The translations under genes and the position numbers were made by a program. The notes under the pieces are model-generated. The model searched no databases. It was not told the DNA's origin and was given only the letters and a program-made list of their open reading frames with translations. Source: Pseudomonas brassicacearum (GTDB taxonomy: Bacteria > Pseudomonadota > Gammaproteobacteria > Pseudomonadales > Pseudomonadaceae). Taken from it: 64,000 nucleotides of DNA. Position 1 is the stretch's first letter; every line of letters starts with the position of its first letter. Below, in pieces: positions 6,912 to 16,485 of this stretch. Where the stretch lies: NCBI RefSeq assembly GCF_003732265.1, contig NZ_MOBK01000004.1, forward strand, positions 1 through 64,000, read 5' to 3'.

Positions 6912-8978
6912 TTATCTCGCGGCCAGAGCTTGGGCGTTACGTTTGGCCCGGGCCAGACATTCCTTGCAGACTGGCGGTGGCGGCATCGGCGCATTGCCGA
7001 GCGCCTGTGGCGGCACCGCGCCAGCGATGTCTGAATCCGCAGCGCCCGGCAGACGCGGAGGCTTGATGCCAATCCCCGTGCCATTCCCCGCCGAACCACC
7101 CGCATTAATCTTCACCACCGGCCCAACAACCGTCACCCCTCCGGCATCCAGCTTGATAAAGCTCCCGCCCCCCAAAATGGTGAGTTCGCTGCCAGCCTCG
7201 ATAACAATCTTCGCCCCAGCCTTCAGATGAATCTCTTTCCCAACACTCGTCAGCTGCGCAGTCCCGAGCTTCACATGCTGGTTCTGCCCAATCGTCAGGT
7301 GATCATCCAGCCGCGTTTCGACCTTGCGATCCGCAATCGTGGTGCGATGTTCTTCAGCCTTGAGTTCGGTGTAGGTGTTCTTCACCACCGTGTCGTGGCG
7401 CTCATTGCCGACGCGAATCTTCTGATCATGCTCAATGTTTTCATCCCAATCCCGCTGGGCATGAATAAAGATCTGCTCGGCACCTTTCTTGTCTTCAATT
7501 CGCAGTTCATTAAACCCACCGCCCCCCGGTGAGCTGAGGGTTTTGAATACAGTGCGGGTTTTGTTGGCCGGCAATTCGTAGGGAACCTGGTTTTCCTTGT
7601 GATACAGGCAGCCGGTCACCAGCGGTTGGTCGGGGTCGCCTTCGAGGAAGGTGACGAGCACTTCCATGCCGATGCGCGGGATGACGATGGCGCCGTAGCG
7701 GTCGCCGGCCCAGCTGGAGGAGACGCGCATCCAGCAGCTGGTTTTGTCATCCGCCAGGCCTTCGCGGTCCCAGTGGAATTGCACTTTGATGCGGCCGTAT
7801 TGGTCGCAGTGGATTTCTTCGCCTTTGGGGCCGGTGACCATGGCGGTCTGGCTGCCGAGGACGCGGGGTTTGGGGTGTTCCAGCGCGGGGCGGTAGAAGA
7901 CGTTCCACGGGGTGGCGAGGAAGCGGTTGCGGTAGCCCTGGTGGAAGTCGTCTTTGTTGTCGGTGGTGTCGCTGGTCACCGATTCTTCGAGGACTTGCGG
8001 CTGTTTGCCTTCGTGGACGATTTCGGTGAGCAGCCAGAGGTCGTTCCACTCGGTGCGCGGGTGGTCGGACATTTCCAGGAAGTGCCCGCTGATGAGCCGG
8101 GTCTGGTCGCCGTGGCCTTCGGCTTGCTGGTAGTCGGCGCGGTGGCGTTCGAGGGCGCGCTGGCTGAGGAATTTGCCGCGCGCGCGGTCGAGGAAGCGGC
8201 CGGGGTAGTCGTAGTCTTCGAGGTCGGGCTCGGTGCTTTCGCCGTCGGGTTTGTACGCCGCTTCGAGTTGCAGGCGTGGTTTTTCGAAGTCGTAGTCGCG
8301 GCGGGTGGTGCGGCTGGTGCGGGTTTCGAGGCGCAGTTTGAAGCCTTTGATGACGGGCTCGTCGGCGACCATGCCGCTGCCTTGCACGTAGGCCGTTGGC
8401 TGCCCGAGTTTCGGGAATACGGTCTGGTCGTCGCCGAATACTAAAAAATGACCTTTGGAACTGTGCTGGAAGTGGTAGTGAATGCCTTCTTCTTCGCACA
8501 GGCGCTGCACAAAGTGCAGGTCAGTTTCGTCGTACTGCACGCAGTAGTCGCGGTCCGGGCACGGTTGGCTGAGCTGGAAGCGGTAGCCGTTGCCCTTGAT
8601 GCCGTGTTCTTCGAGGATCAGCGCGATGATTTTCGGCGCGGACATCTGCTGGTAGATGCGCTGGTTGGTGCGGTGATGCAGGTATTGCAGGTGCGGCACC
8701 AGGGAGATTTTGTAGCGGGTCAGGCGTTTGCCGGCATCGCCTTGGGCGACGCGGTAGATCTGCCCGTGGATGCCGGAACCCTGCGGATCGAACGCGAGGA
8801 ACGCTTGCTTGTGCAGCAGCTGTTCCAGGTCCAGATCGGGGTTTTCACTGACCAGTTCGAGGTCGAAGCGATACGGCTGGCTAATGCCTTCGGTGCCGGT
8901 GAACGACAGCACTTGCAGGTCACCCACGTAATCTTCAACAGTCAGGCTGAAGTGGGTTTCGTTAGCTGAGTTGAACAT
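6912..8978 (-). CDS. vgrG: VgrG, T6SS spike protein (TssI)
   Basis: The product is 688 residues. It holds the Rhs/VgrG gp27-like N-terminal region (FSLTVEDYVGDLQVLSFTGTEGISQPYRF at the start), a gp5-like OB fold (GEEIHCDQYGRIKVQFHWDREG) and a beta-helix tail with the usual DHLTIGQNQHVKLG repeats. VgrG forms the puncturing tip on the Hcp tube and carries effectors. After the beta-helix there is only a short tail (KECLARAKRNAQALAAR), so this is not an evolved VgrG with its own toxin domain. AGGGAG precedes the ATG. It lies 28 bases after the kinase gene and 11 bases before the DUF4123 chaperone. Confidence 0.95.
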   Translation of the reverse strand: MFNSANETHFSLTVEDYVGDLQVLSFTGTEGISQPYRFDLELVSENPDLDLEQLLHKQAFLAFDPQGSGIHGQIYRVAQGDAGKRLTRYKISLVPHLQYLHHRTNQRIYQQMSAPKIIALILEEHGIKGNGYRFQLSQPCPDRDYCVQYDETDLHFVQRLCEEEGIHYHFQHSSKGHFLVFGDDQTVFPKLGQPTAYVQGSGMVADEPVIKGFKLRLETRTSRTTRRDYDFEKPRLQLEAAYKPDGESTEPDLEDYDYPGRFLDRARGKFLSQRALERHRADYQQAEGHGDQTRLISGHFLEMSDHPRTEWNDLWLLTEIVHEGKQPQVLEESVTSDTTDNKDDFHQGYRNRFLATPWNVFYRPALEHPKPRVLGSQTAMVTGPKGEEIHCDQYGRIKVQFHWDREGLADDKTSCWMRVSSSWAGDRYGAIVIPRIGMEVLVTFLEGDPDQPLVTGCLYHKENQVPYELPANKTRTVFKTLSSPGGGGFNELRIEDKKGAEQIFIHAQRDWDENIEHDQKIRVGNERHDTVVKNTYTELKAEEHRTTIADRKVETRLDDHLTIGQNQHVKLGTAQLTSVGKEIHLKAGAKIVIEAGSELTILGGGSFIKLDAGGVTVVGPVVKINAGGSAGNGTGIGIKPPRLPGAADSDIAGAVPPQALGNAPMPPPPVCKECLARAKRNAQALAAR

Positions 8979-9006
8979 TGCTTGCTCCCTGTTCGGTGGT
9001 CATCCG

Positions 9007-10008
9007 TTACGCCCGAATTCGCAGGCGTTGCAGCAAAGACGAAGTGGCGCCCAGGGCGTCACGCAATTGGGCGGCGGTGATGGTGCGCTTGGCCGCATCG
9101 AAAGCCAGCGCCGTTCGCAGGGCTGGCCAGCAGTGTTTGGGCAGGTTTCGCGGCGGGTGCAGCTCGCGTTCGAGCTGGCCGTCACGGGCCTCGGTCGAGG
9201 GCAAGCGACGGAACGGGTGATTGCCGCCGGCCAGTTCGTAGAGCACGCAGGCTACGCCGTAGACGTCGGCGCTGGCGGTCAGCGGTTGGCCTTCGAGCAG
9301 TTCCGGGGCGGCGTAGCCGGGGGTCCAGGCGTTGAAGCGGTCGCGACTCAGGTGCGGCAGGCCGGGGAGGATGCCTTCCACGGCTTGGCCGAGGCCGAAG
9401 TCAAACAAGCGCACGCCTTCTTCGCTGAGCATCACGTTGCTCGGTTTCATGTCGCCGTGCAGCACGCCGCGCGTGTGGGCATAGGCCAGCGCATCGAGCA
9501 GCGGCAGCGCGATGTCGCGCAGTTCTTTCCACGGCAGGCCCAGGGGCCGCTCGCAGAGTAATTTGTCCAGGGTCAGCCCACGCATGAGTTCCATGGTGAT
9601 GAAGGCGCGCTGGCAGTCAGTGTCCACTTCAAAACTGTGCAAACGCAGCACGTTGTCGTGGCGCAGGCGTCGGGTCAGGGCGAACTCGCTGTAGAGCAAG
9701 GCGCTGGCGTCCGGCGATTCGGCAAATTCTTCGCTGAGGATTTTCAGCGCGATGTAAGGGTCGGGATCGCCGAACTGTTCGCTCAGCAAATCCCGTGCGC
9801 GGTAGACCGCCCCCATGCCACCGGCACCGAGCAGGCGCTCGATGCGGTAACGGCCTGCGAGTACGTCCGGCATTTCGCCGATGCTGGCCTTGGTCGGCGC
9901 CAGCGCGGGCTCAGCTTTATTCGGCTTGGCGAACGCGAAATAAGTCAGGTTGCTGACCTCTTCGTCGCTCACCAGCAGGTCGTCGAGCGGCGGCATGAGT
10001 TGGGTCAT
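9007..10008 (-). CDS. stk1: T6SS Ser/Thr protein kinase (Stk1/PpkA-type, kinase domain only)
   Basis: The product is 333 residues. It has a kinase glycine loop (GAGGMG, residues 61-66), the catalytic lysine in YIALKIL (K89), a catalytic loop HGDMKPSN (D186) and DFG (203-205). In HRD the arginine is replaced by glycine, so this is a non-RD kinase. There is no membrane segment or periplasmic sensor. Its length matches Stk1 of the P. aeruginosa HSI-II locus rather than the large PpkA. I start it at the ATG at 10008, which overlaps the phosphatase stop by 4 bases (ATGA); the longer frame upstream is not coding. Known T6SS kinases phosphorylate FHA proteins to promote assembly; the FHA protein encoded at 16992 is the likely target. 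Confidence 0.9.
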   Translation of the reverse strand: MTQLMPPLDDLLVSDEEVSNLTYFAFAKPNKAEPALAPTKASIGEMPDVLAGRYRIERLLGAGGMGAVYRARDLLSEQFGDPDPYIALKILSEEFAESPDASALLYSEFALTRRLRHDNVLRLHSFEVDTDCQRAFITMELMRGLTLDKLLCERPLGLPWKELRDIALPLLDALAYAHTRGVLHGDMKPSNVMLSEEGVRLFDFGLGQAVEGILPGLPHLSRDRFNAWTPGYAAPELLEGQPLTASADVYGVACVLYELAGGNHPFRRLPSTEARDGQLERELHPPRNLPKHCWPALRTALAFDAAKRTITAAQLRDALGATSSLLQRLRIRA

Positions 10009-10733
10009 TGGCGGATCACCACGGCAGTCAGGTTGTCCCGTGCCGAGCCACGCAGAGCGCCGTCGAACAGACGCTCCAGCGCAACGTGCGGCGCGGTCAG
10101 GCTCAGGGCGTTGCCCAAGGCATCGCTGCTCAACCCGTTGTACAAACCATCGCTGCACAACAGAAACGCATCGCCGGGATAAACTTCGAGTTCGAGCACG
10201 TCCAGGGTCAACTGCTCGGCCGCCCCGACCGCACGGGTCAGGGCATGGGCGGCAGGGTGAGCCTTGGCGTCTTCGATACTCATGTTTTGCTCGTCGATGA
10301 GTTGCTGTTGCAGCGAATGGTCCTTGGACAGTTGATACAAACGCTGGCCGCGCCACAGGTAGCAACGGCTGTCACCGGCCCAGATGCAGGCCGCCCGATT
10401 GCCGTCCACCAGCAGCGCCACCACGGTGCTGCCCATGATGCTGTCGTGGCGCCCGGCAGTGACGGTCAACTCCTGACCCAAGCGGCGGTTCAACCAGTGC
10501 AGGCACTGGCGGATGCCTTTGAGGCGTTCGTCGAAATCATCCTGAACCGGCAATTCCGCCAGGCTGGCGACGATCAACTGGCTGGCGATGTCGCCACCCT
10601 GATGACCGCCCATGCCGTCCGCGACCACCCACAGCCCCTGCTGTGGACAGTCGAGGAAGGCATCTTCGTTGCGCGCCCGAACCTTGCCGGCGTCGGTACG
10701 CGCCGCGCTGCGCCAGGGACTGGCAACCAGCAT
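10005..10733 (-). CDS. stp1: T6SS PP2C-type Ser/Thr phosphatase (Stp1/PppA)
   Basis: The product is 242 residues. Metal-binding PP2C motifs are visible: RNEDAF (residues 21-26) and VADGMGGHQGGD (37-48), with a later LLCSDGLYNGL. It is soluble and cytoplasmic. In T6SS loci this enzyme removes phosphate from the FHA protein and so opposes the kinase. It overlaps tssM by one base (TGATG) and the kinase by four bases (ATGA), so the three are translationally coupled. The length equals that of Stp1 in the P. aeruginosa HSI-II locus. Confidence 0.92.
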   Translation of the reverse strand: MLVASPWRSAARTDAGKVRARNEDAFLDCPQQGLWVVADGMGGHQGGDIASQLIVASLAELPVQDDFDERLKGIRQCLHWLNRRLGQELTVTAGRHDSIMGSTVVALLVDGNRAACIWAGDSRCYLWRGQRLYQLSKDHSLQQQLIDEQNMSIEDAKAHPAAHALTRAVGAAEQLTLDVLELEVYPGDAFLLCSDGLYNGLSSDALGNALSLTAPHVALERLFDGALRGSARDNLTAVVIRQ

Positions 10734-13700
10734 CAGAGCTGCACCGGCATACGGAAGGTGCGCAGCACGCCCATGTCGAACGGGTTTGGTGTGCGCTGGC
10801 TGCTGAGCAGGTAATTGGCGCGCAGGCCGCCTACGTCAGCTTTCAATACCAGCACATCGCGACCGCTCAGGTACTCGGTCTGCATCAGGTCGAACAGACG
10901 GAACAGCGACCATGGGCCGGTGTTCTTTTCGATGCCGATCGGGCGCCCGGCCATTTTGTCGAGGACCAGACTGGTGCGACCGTCTTCAGCGTCGGTCGGC
11001 CATTTGAACGACACCGGCACGATCGGGCCGTGGCGGTATTCGATGGTCTTGTCGCCAAACTTGAACTCGGAACGGCTGACGGCCGGGTCGAGGGTGTACG
11101 GCTCCAGTTTGAACTGCACTTGCGGCTCGGCCGGGTTGATCGAGAAGAAGCTCTGGCGAATCACTTGTGCCGCCGCCATTTGGTCGAGGTAAACCTTGGA
11201 AATCGGCAGGCTGTGACCGTCGATGACACGCAGACGGAAGTTACCCGGATCGCCACTCACGAACGGACGCATGTAGGTATCGAAGAAGCGGTCGTTGATG
11301 CCCTGCGCCTTGAAGAACTCGCGGAAGTCGCTGATCGCCACGTCGCTGGTGCTGTGGGCGCTGAACGGATAACGCTTATTGATCGCCTTGCCATAGAAGC
11401 TGTACAGCTCGCTCTGATAGCGCTGGTTCAGGTACTGGTAGGAATCGTTGAGCACCAGGCGCCAGGTGTCTTCGGCCAGCACGTTGAACCACACGCTGAC
11501 CGGACGCGGCAGACGATTAGAAGCATTGCGCAGCGCGCTCAGCGCATCACGCTGGCCGCTCATGCGGGTCTTGGCCATTTCAAACGCGGCCTGCTCCGGG
11601 GAACTGGCACGCGCCAGGCTCGCCAGTTGCATTTGCAGGTCGTTGAGCGCCGTCAGGGCCGGGGTCAAATCAGCGGCCGGGCCGTTGTTGTCATCCAGCA
11701 AACGGTGCAGCGGTTCGAAGCGACGTTGCAGGGATTTCTTCGCGGTGTCGGGCAGGTTCTTGGTCATGTCCGCAGCTTTATCCGCCGCGGCTGCCGCGAG
11801 TTTGCCGAGCTTGCCTCCCTTCTCTGCCAGTTTCCCGGCTGCATCAGCCGCGTCTTCAGCATTGTCGGCGGCTGCCGGGAAGCGCGTGTTCTCGCGCACT
11901 TCCACCAGCAGTTGCAGTACTGGCGAGTTGGCCGAAGTCAGGCCCGCCAGTTGCTCGGCGCCCTCGCCCGCATCGTTGATCGGTGGCAGGGCGACCTGGC
12001 CGACCGCTTCGCTCCAGAAGTTGGCGTAGTCGCGGAAGTACAGTTGCTCCAGTTCGACCATCAGGCGACGCAAGTCCATGCCGCTGATGCCCGAGCCTTC
12101 GCCCAGCACCCAGTTGTCACGCAGGATGTCGGTGACCAGTGCACTGCCCTGGACCGAGAAATACTGCTGATAACCCTGTTGCGTGTAGAAGCCCGGGATC
12201 ACGTAGTCAGTGCCGACAAACAGCGAACCTTGCGGGCCGAGGTGTTGGCTGAGACGGTATTCCGGCAGATTGCGAGCCTGCTCGCGCAGCATCCGGTAAA
12301 CCACGTTGGCCAGCGACTCGCTGCGCAATACCTGACGCGCCTGAGCCACCAGCTGATCGTTGAGCGGGTAGATAAAAGGCTGCTGCAGCAAACGTTCGAA
12401 GTGGGTGTTCAGACCGTTCTGCACGGCGGTGTTGCCGGCGTAACGCTGGGACCATTCAGTGGCGACCCAATCCTTGAGCCACGGGCCGTCGCGACGGTCT
12501 TTCATGTTCAGCATCAGGTACGCGCGCAGGCTGTTGAGCAGGCGTTCGCGATCGTGCATGTTGGCGCGGATCTGCCCTTCCAGCAGCGTCGCGACCTTCG
12601 GCAGCAGTTGCGCTTCGAGCTCGCGCTCGTAGGCGTTCTTGACCACTGGATTGACGTCTTCGCCTTGGTACAGGCCGCCACGCTCGTGGTAACTCACGTC
12701 GCCTTTTTTCGGGAACACCTGAGTCGCCGCGTAAGCCGTGTCGAGCGGCTTGAGCACCGCCATGGAATCATCACGCGCGGTCAGGGCCGAGCGCTGTTGC
12801 GTCCAGTTAGTGGCGAGGTTACGCAGGTTTTCCAGACGCTCGTAGTTGGCGGAGAAACCGCCCGCCCACAGCATGCCGAACAGTGCCAATGCCGCCAAAG
12901 CACCCACATACAGGGCACGTTGGCCCCAATGGATGCGACTGCGTTCGCGCTTGTCCAGACCGGCCAGATCGGCCTCGGGGAAAATCACCCGGCTGAGCAA
13001 GTGGTGAATGAACCGTGAGCGGCCGCTGCGCAAGGTCGGCAGCACGCCGGCGTTCATGCCCAGATTGGCGCCGATGCCGGCGGTGGTCTGGTCCATTTCC
13101 TGGGTCAGGTGCGGTGCGCTGGTCAGGTAGAAACCGCGCAACTGACTGACACGCTGGTAGCGGTTGCCGGTGAACGCCATGTCGACGAACAGGCACAGGC
13201 GCTCGCCGATCTGCCCCAGTTGATGCGGGAAATCGAGGATGCGGCCACGGCGCTGGGTGTCGCGCTCCTGGTGCATGCGCATGATCACCTGGCTGTTGAG
13301 GCGACGCAGCAGCTCTTCGAACTCGGTGCGCAGCACGGTCACGTCGGTGCCGCTCTGCTCTTTGCGGAAGCTGGTGCCGAGTACCTGATCGCTTTCTTCG
13401 CGGGTCAGTTGATCGAAGAACTCGTCGAAGCCGAGCAGCTTGTCGGCCTTGCTCAGTACCAGGTAAACCGGCACGTCGACGTGGAGCTTTTGATGCACGT
13501 CCTGCAAGCGCGCACGCACCTGGCGGGCCAGGGTCTCGAGGTCTTTCTCGTCGGGGCACAGCAGGGTTTCCACCGGAATGGTCACCAGCACACCGTTCAA
13601 TGGACGGTTACGGCGACGCTTGCGCAGCAGGTCGAGCAAGGTGCTCCAGGCGCTGCCGTCGACTTCGGCATCAGACTGGGTCAGGTAGCGTCCGGCGGTG

Positions 13701-14257
13701 TCGATCAGCACACCGTGGTCGGCGAAGTACCAGTCGCAATGACGGGTGCCTTGGGTGTCGCGGGTGAGTTTGCGGTCGATCTTGTTGATCGGAAACTCAA
13801 GGCCCGAGAAGTCCAGCAGGCTGGTCTTGCCGCTGCCCTGTGGGCCGATCAGCAAATACCACGGCAAATCACTGCGCCAGCGCTCGCTGCGACCGCGATA
13901 CAGGCTCGACGTCTTGAGGGTTTTCAGGGCGTCCTTGAAACGCACCTTCAACTCTTTCTCTTCTTCGTCGATCAGCTCTTCACGGCGGATGCGATCCTGG
14001 CCGTCTTCGGTGTCTTCGATGGCTTTTTTACGCACACCGGCGCGCCAGCTGACGAAGACCATGGTCAGGCCCCAGATCAGGAACAGCACGCTGATGGTCA
14101 GCAAGCGGGAGGTCGAACCTTCCCAGAACTTGTAGTCATCCACCGCCAGCAGCGGCCCGACGAACCACACCAGCAGCGCAACAAACAGCACCACCAGCAA
14201 GGTCCAGACCCAGGTCTTGCGCAAGAATGCGCCGACTTTCTTGAAAAACTTTTTCAT
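10733..14257 (-). CDS. tssM: TssM (IcmF), T6SS inner-membrane complex protein
   Basis: The product is 1174 residues. Two N-terminal membrane segments (about residues 16-34 and 51-70) are followed by a cytoplasmic NTPase-like domain with Walker A GPQGSGKT (138-145) and VLIDTAGR (183-190). A third membrane segment lies at about 448-467, followed by a large periplasmic region. This is the standard IcmF layout. TssM joins TssL in the inner membrane and contacts the outer-membrane lipoprotein TssJ. The gene lies 13 bases after tssL. The Walker A motif is intact; some TssM proteins do not need it. Confidence 0.96.
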   Translation of the reverse strand: MKKFFKKVGAFLRKTWVWTLLVVLFVALLVWFVGPLLAVDDYKFWEGSTSRLLTISVLFLIWGLTMVFVSWRAGVRKKAIEDTEDGQDRIRREELIDEEEKELKVRFKDALKTLKTSSLYRGRSERWRSDLPWYLLIGPQGSGKTSLLDFSGLEFPINKIDRKLTRDTQGTRHCDWYFADHGVLIDTAGRYLTQSDAEVDGSAWSTLLDLLRKRRRNRPLNGVLVTIPVETLLCPDEKDLETLARQVRARLQDVHQKLHVDVPVYLVLSKADKLLGFDEFFDQLTREESDQVLGTSFRKEQSGTDVTVLRTEFEELLRRLNSQVIMRMHQERDTQRRGRILDFPHQLGQIGERLCLFVDMAFTGNRYQRVSQLRGFYLTSAPHLTQEMDQTTAGIGANLGMNAGVLPTLRSGRSRFIHHLLSRVIFPEADLAGLDKRERSRIHWGQRALYVGALAALALFGMLWAGGFSANYERLENLRNLATNWTQQRSALTARDDSMAVLKPLDTAYAATQVFPKKGDVSYHERGGLYQGEDVNPVVKNAYERELEAQLLPKVATLLEGQIRANMHDRERLLNSLRAYLMLNMKDRRDGPWLKDWVATEWSQRYAGNTAVQNGLNTHFERLLQQPFIYPLNDQLVAQARQVLRSESLANVVYRMLREQARNLPEYRLSQHLGPQGSLFVGTDYVIPGFYTQQGYQQYFSVQGSALVTDILRDNWVLGEGSGISGMDLRRLMVELEQLYFRDYANFWSEAVGQVALPPINDAGEGAEQLAGLTSANSPVLQLLVEVRENTRFPAAADNAEDAADAAGKLAEKGGKLGKLAAAAADKAADMTKNLPDTAKKSLQRRFEPLHRLLDDNNGPAADLTPALTALNDLQMQLASLARASSPEQAAFEMAKTRMSGQRDALSALRNASNRLPRPVSVWFNVLAEDTWRLVLNDSYQYLNQRYQSELYSFYGKAINKRYPFSAHSTSDVAISDFREFFKAQGINDRFFDTYMRPFVSGDPGNFRLRVIDGHSLPISKVYLDQMAAAQVIRQSFFSINPAEPQVQFKLEPYTLDPAVSRSEFKFGDKTIEYRHGPIVPVSFKWPTDAEDGRTSLVLDKMAGRPIGIEKNTGPWSLFRLFDLMQTEYLSGRDVLVLKADVGGLRANYLLSSQRTPNPFDMGVLRTFRMPVQL

Positions 14258-14270
14258 GACACGTCCCTGT

Positions 14271-15146
14271 TTACGGCTGTGACTGCGGCTGGACCGCGGC
14301 CGGATCTAGCGGCTGGAAAGGTTGCAGTACGGTGTCGCGCTGCTCGCCGAGTACCCAGGCGAAACCGGAATACATCACCACCAGGCAGACGACGGTGAAG
14401 AGCACCACCATCCACGCCGGCACGATGCGCACCAGGCTGCGGCGCTGATCGTTCAGGCCTTCCCAGTGCGGCGACAGCTCACGCGGCACGTCGCCACGCA
14501 GTTGGCGGATCTGACGATACAAGGCATCGCGGATGCCTTCGAGTTCGAGCATGCCGCGCGCTTGTACGCGGTACTTGCCTTCGAAACCGAGGGACAGGCA
14601 CAGGTACATCAATTCCAGCATCGGCAGGTGCTTGACCGGGTTTTTCGACAGGCGATCCAGCAGCTGGAAGAACTTCTCGCCACCGAAGGTTTCGTTGTGG
14701 AAGCTGCTGAGCAGGCTCATCTGCGACCATTCGCTTTCGTTGCCCCACGGCGTGGTCACGACAGCTTCGTCGACCACGGTGCACAGCACATAACGCGCGG
14801 CCATTACCTGGCTGCTTTCGGCGCCGTTGTGCAGTGCGCGCACTTCAAACAGCTTGAGCCCGGCGGTCAGTCGCTCGTTGAGCGCGTACATGTCTTCGCG
14901 GGTGTCGCTGTGCTTGAGTCGCACCACTTCCGAGAGCAACTCGGACGCGGCGGCCACCAGCGAATTGAGGCTGATGTTGAACGCTTCCGCCGGGCGCAGG
15001 CGCGCGGCGTAGATCATGCGTTCTTCGAGCTGTTCGAAACGCGGTGGTGCGGCGAAATCGGTCAGCGGACTTTGCGCCGGGCCGTGGCCCTGGCGGTCGA
15101 GCAAGACGGTTTTATCGTCCTGATGGTGTTCCATGTCCTTAATCAT
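14271..15146 (-). CDS. tssL: TssL (DotU), T6SS inner-membrane protein
   Basis: The product is 291 residues. A cytoplasmic DotU domain (MIYAARLRPAEAFNISLNS to about residue 240) precedes a single C-terminal membrane anchor (VVLFTVVCLVVMYSGFAWVL). There is no OmpA-like peptidoglycan-binding domain, so wall anchoring must come from another protein. AGGAAC inside the end of tssK serves the ATG at 15146; a second ATG four codons on is possible. The gene starts 5 bases after the tssK stop. Confidence 0.95.
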   Translation of the reverse strand: MIKDMEHHQDDKTVLLDRQGHGPAQSPLTDFAAPPRFEQLEERMIYAARLRPAEAFNISLNSLVAAASELLSEVVRLKHSDTREDMYALNERLTAGLKLFEVRALHNGAESSQVMAARYVLCTVVDEAVVTTPWGNESEWSQMSLLSSFHNETFGGEKFFQLLDRLSKNPVKHLPMLELMYLCLSLGFEGKYRVQARGMLELEGIRDALYRQIRQLRGDVPRELSPHWEGLNDQRRSLVRIVPAWMVVLFTVVCLVVMYSGFAWVLGEQRDTVLQPFQPLDPAAVQPQSQP

Positions 15147-15151
15147 TTCAG

Positions 15152-16483
15152 TCAGTTCCTGATGGCCCAGAATTTCAGTTCGAGCTCGGCAAATTCACCG
15201 GAAACGTGGAACGCGAAGCCGCCGGAGCGCTCCAGGTCTGCCAGGTCTCCCGAACTGAGTTCGAGGATGAAATAGGTTTTGTTGGAGTGGAACGCGATCT
15301 GCCGCGGGGCCACCGGCAACGGTTTGACCTTGATGCCCGGCAGGTGCAGGTTGACCAGTTGGCGGATGCGCTCCACCGGGCCGACCTTGAGGTGCGCCGG
15401 CAAGCGATGACGCAGCTCTTCGGAGTCGCAGTTGGCACTGGCCGCCAGCACGAACGACGCCGAGCCCAGCAGTTTGTGGTCGTGCAACGGCGAGACGATG
15501 ATTCCGTACTGACGCTCCTGCAGGATCAGTTCGATGGCGTGCTGTTCCAGCACCATCGACAGCACCTGGCGGATCGCTTCCATCAGTTTGCGAAAGCTCG
15601 CGCCCTGATCGCTGTGCTGATAACGGCTGTCCAGGCGCGGGCGTTTGCTGTCGCTGGAGAAGGTCGCCAGATCACCGAGCATGGTCAGCAACGTGCGGTA
15701 CAACTCTTCCGGATGCACTTGTTCCAGACCGAGGTAGTGACGCAGCAGCAGCTCGGTGCGGTTGATCAGTTGCAGCATCATGAAGTCGCCGACTTCCGCG
15801 CCGCCGACCTTGCCGTTGGAGCGGATGCGGTCGGCGATGGTGTCGCCGCGGTGACCGAGCATGCTGATCACTTCTTTGAGGCACGACAGCAGGTAGCTGG
15901 AGGAATGCGCCTGGATGTAGGTCGGCACAAAATCCGGGTCGAGGCTGATCACGCCATCGGGCGTGGTGTCGAGCACGTCGCAGATCTTCAGCTTCACGTA
16001 GGCTTGATCGCTCTGCTGTTCGCCGAGCAACAATTTGAAGTCCGGGCGACCGCAGCGCACCTGGCTGGCGGAGTCGTCGCCGGCGTTGGAGTCGGCGACT
16101 TCGGCTTCGTACGCGGTGTAGCGCGCCAGCACGTCGGATTGCTCCGGACGGCGCGCCTCGATGTGGTTACCGGTGACCAGCGGCAACGCCAGGTAGATCG
16201 GCGTGTTGCCGGTGTTCGGCGGAACGTCCAGCGCCAGCGGTTCGGTGTTGCCGCCAAGTTCGAACAGGCTGCCGTCCGGCAGAATCCCCGAGGCCTGGCT
16301 GACCACCAGTTTGCCCATGTTGAGGAACTGCAAGTCGATGTCCAGGTTGAGGAAGCCCCAGGTGTAACTGCCCAGCAACTGGGTGCGGGTCTTCATCTGG
16401 TGGTCGTAGTAACGATCGTTGTGCTGGAAGTGCTGCGGGCGCAGCAGCATGCCTTCCTGCCAAATGACTTTATGGTTATTCAT
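15152..16483 (-). CDS. tssK: TssK, T6SS baseplate-membrane connector
   Basis: The product is 443 residues. It begins with the family start HKVIWQEGMLLRPQHFQHND and keeps the shoulder domain (GSYTWGFLNLDID) and the C-terminal head domain (PLPVAPRQIAFHSNKTYFIL). TssK trimers link the TssF/TssG wedges to the TssJLM membrane complex. It lies 2 bases after tssJ and 5 bases before tssL. Length and motifs are normal for the family. Confidence 0.96.
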   Translation of the reverse strand: MNNHKVIWQEGMLLRPQHFQHNDRYYDHQMKTRTQLLGSYTWGFLNLDIDLQFLNMGKLVVSQASGILPDGSLFELGGNTEPLALDVPPNTGNTPIYLALPLVTGNHIEARRPEQSDVLARYTAYEAEVADSNAGDDSASQVRCGRPDFKLLLGEQQSDQAYVKLKICDVLDTTPDGVISLDPDFVPTYIQAHSSSYLLSCLKEVISMLGHRGDTIADRIRSNGKVGGAEVGDFMMLQLINRTELLLRHYLGLEQVHPEELYRTLLTMLGDLATFSSDSKRPRLDSRYQHSDQGASFRKLMEAIRQVLSMVLEQHAIELILQERQYGIIVSPLHDHKLLGSASFVLAASANCDSEELRHRLPAHLKVGPVERIRQLVNLHLPGIKVKPLPVAPRQIAFHSNKTYFILELSSGDLADLERSGGFAFHVSGEFAELELKFWAIRN

Positions 16484-16485
16484 GA

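Noticed and set aside
6912..7100. Possible toxin domain at the C-terminus of VgrG
   Set aside because: After the beta-helix only a short tail remains, too small for a catalytic domain.
10643..13018. Open frame of 791 codons on the plus strand
   Set aside because: It lies wholly antisense to tssM, has no known motifs and a biased composition rich in Q, R, V and H. It is a shadow of the GC-rich coding strand.
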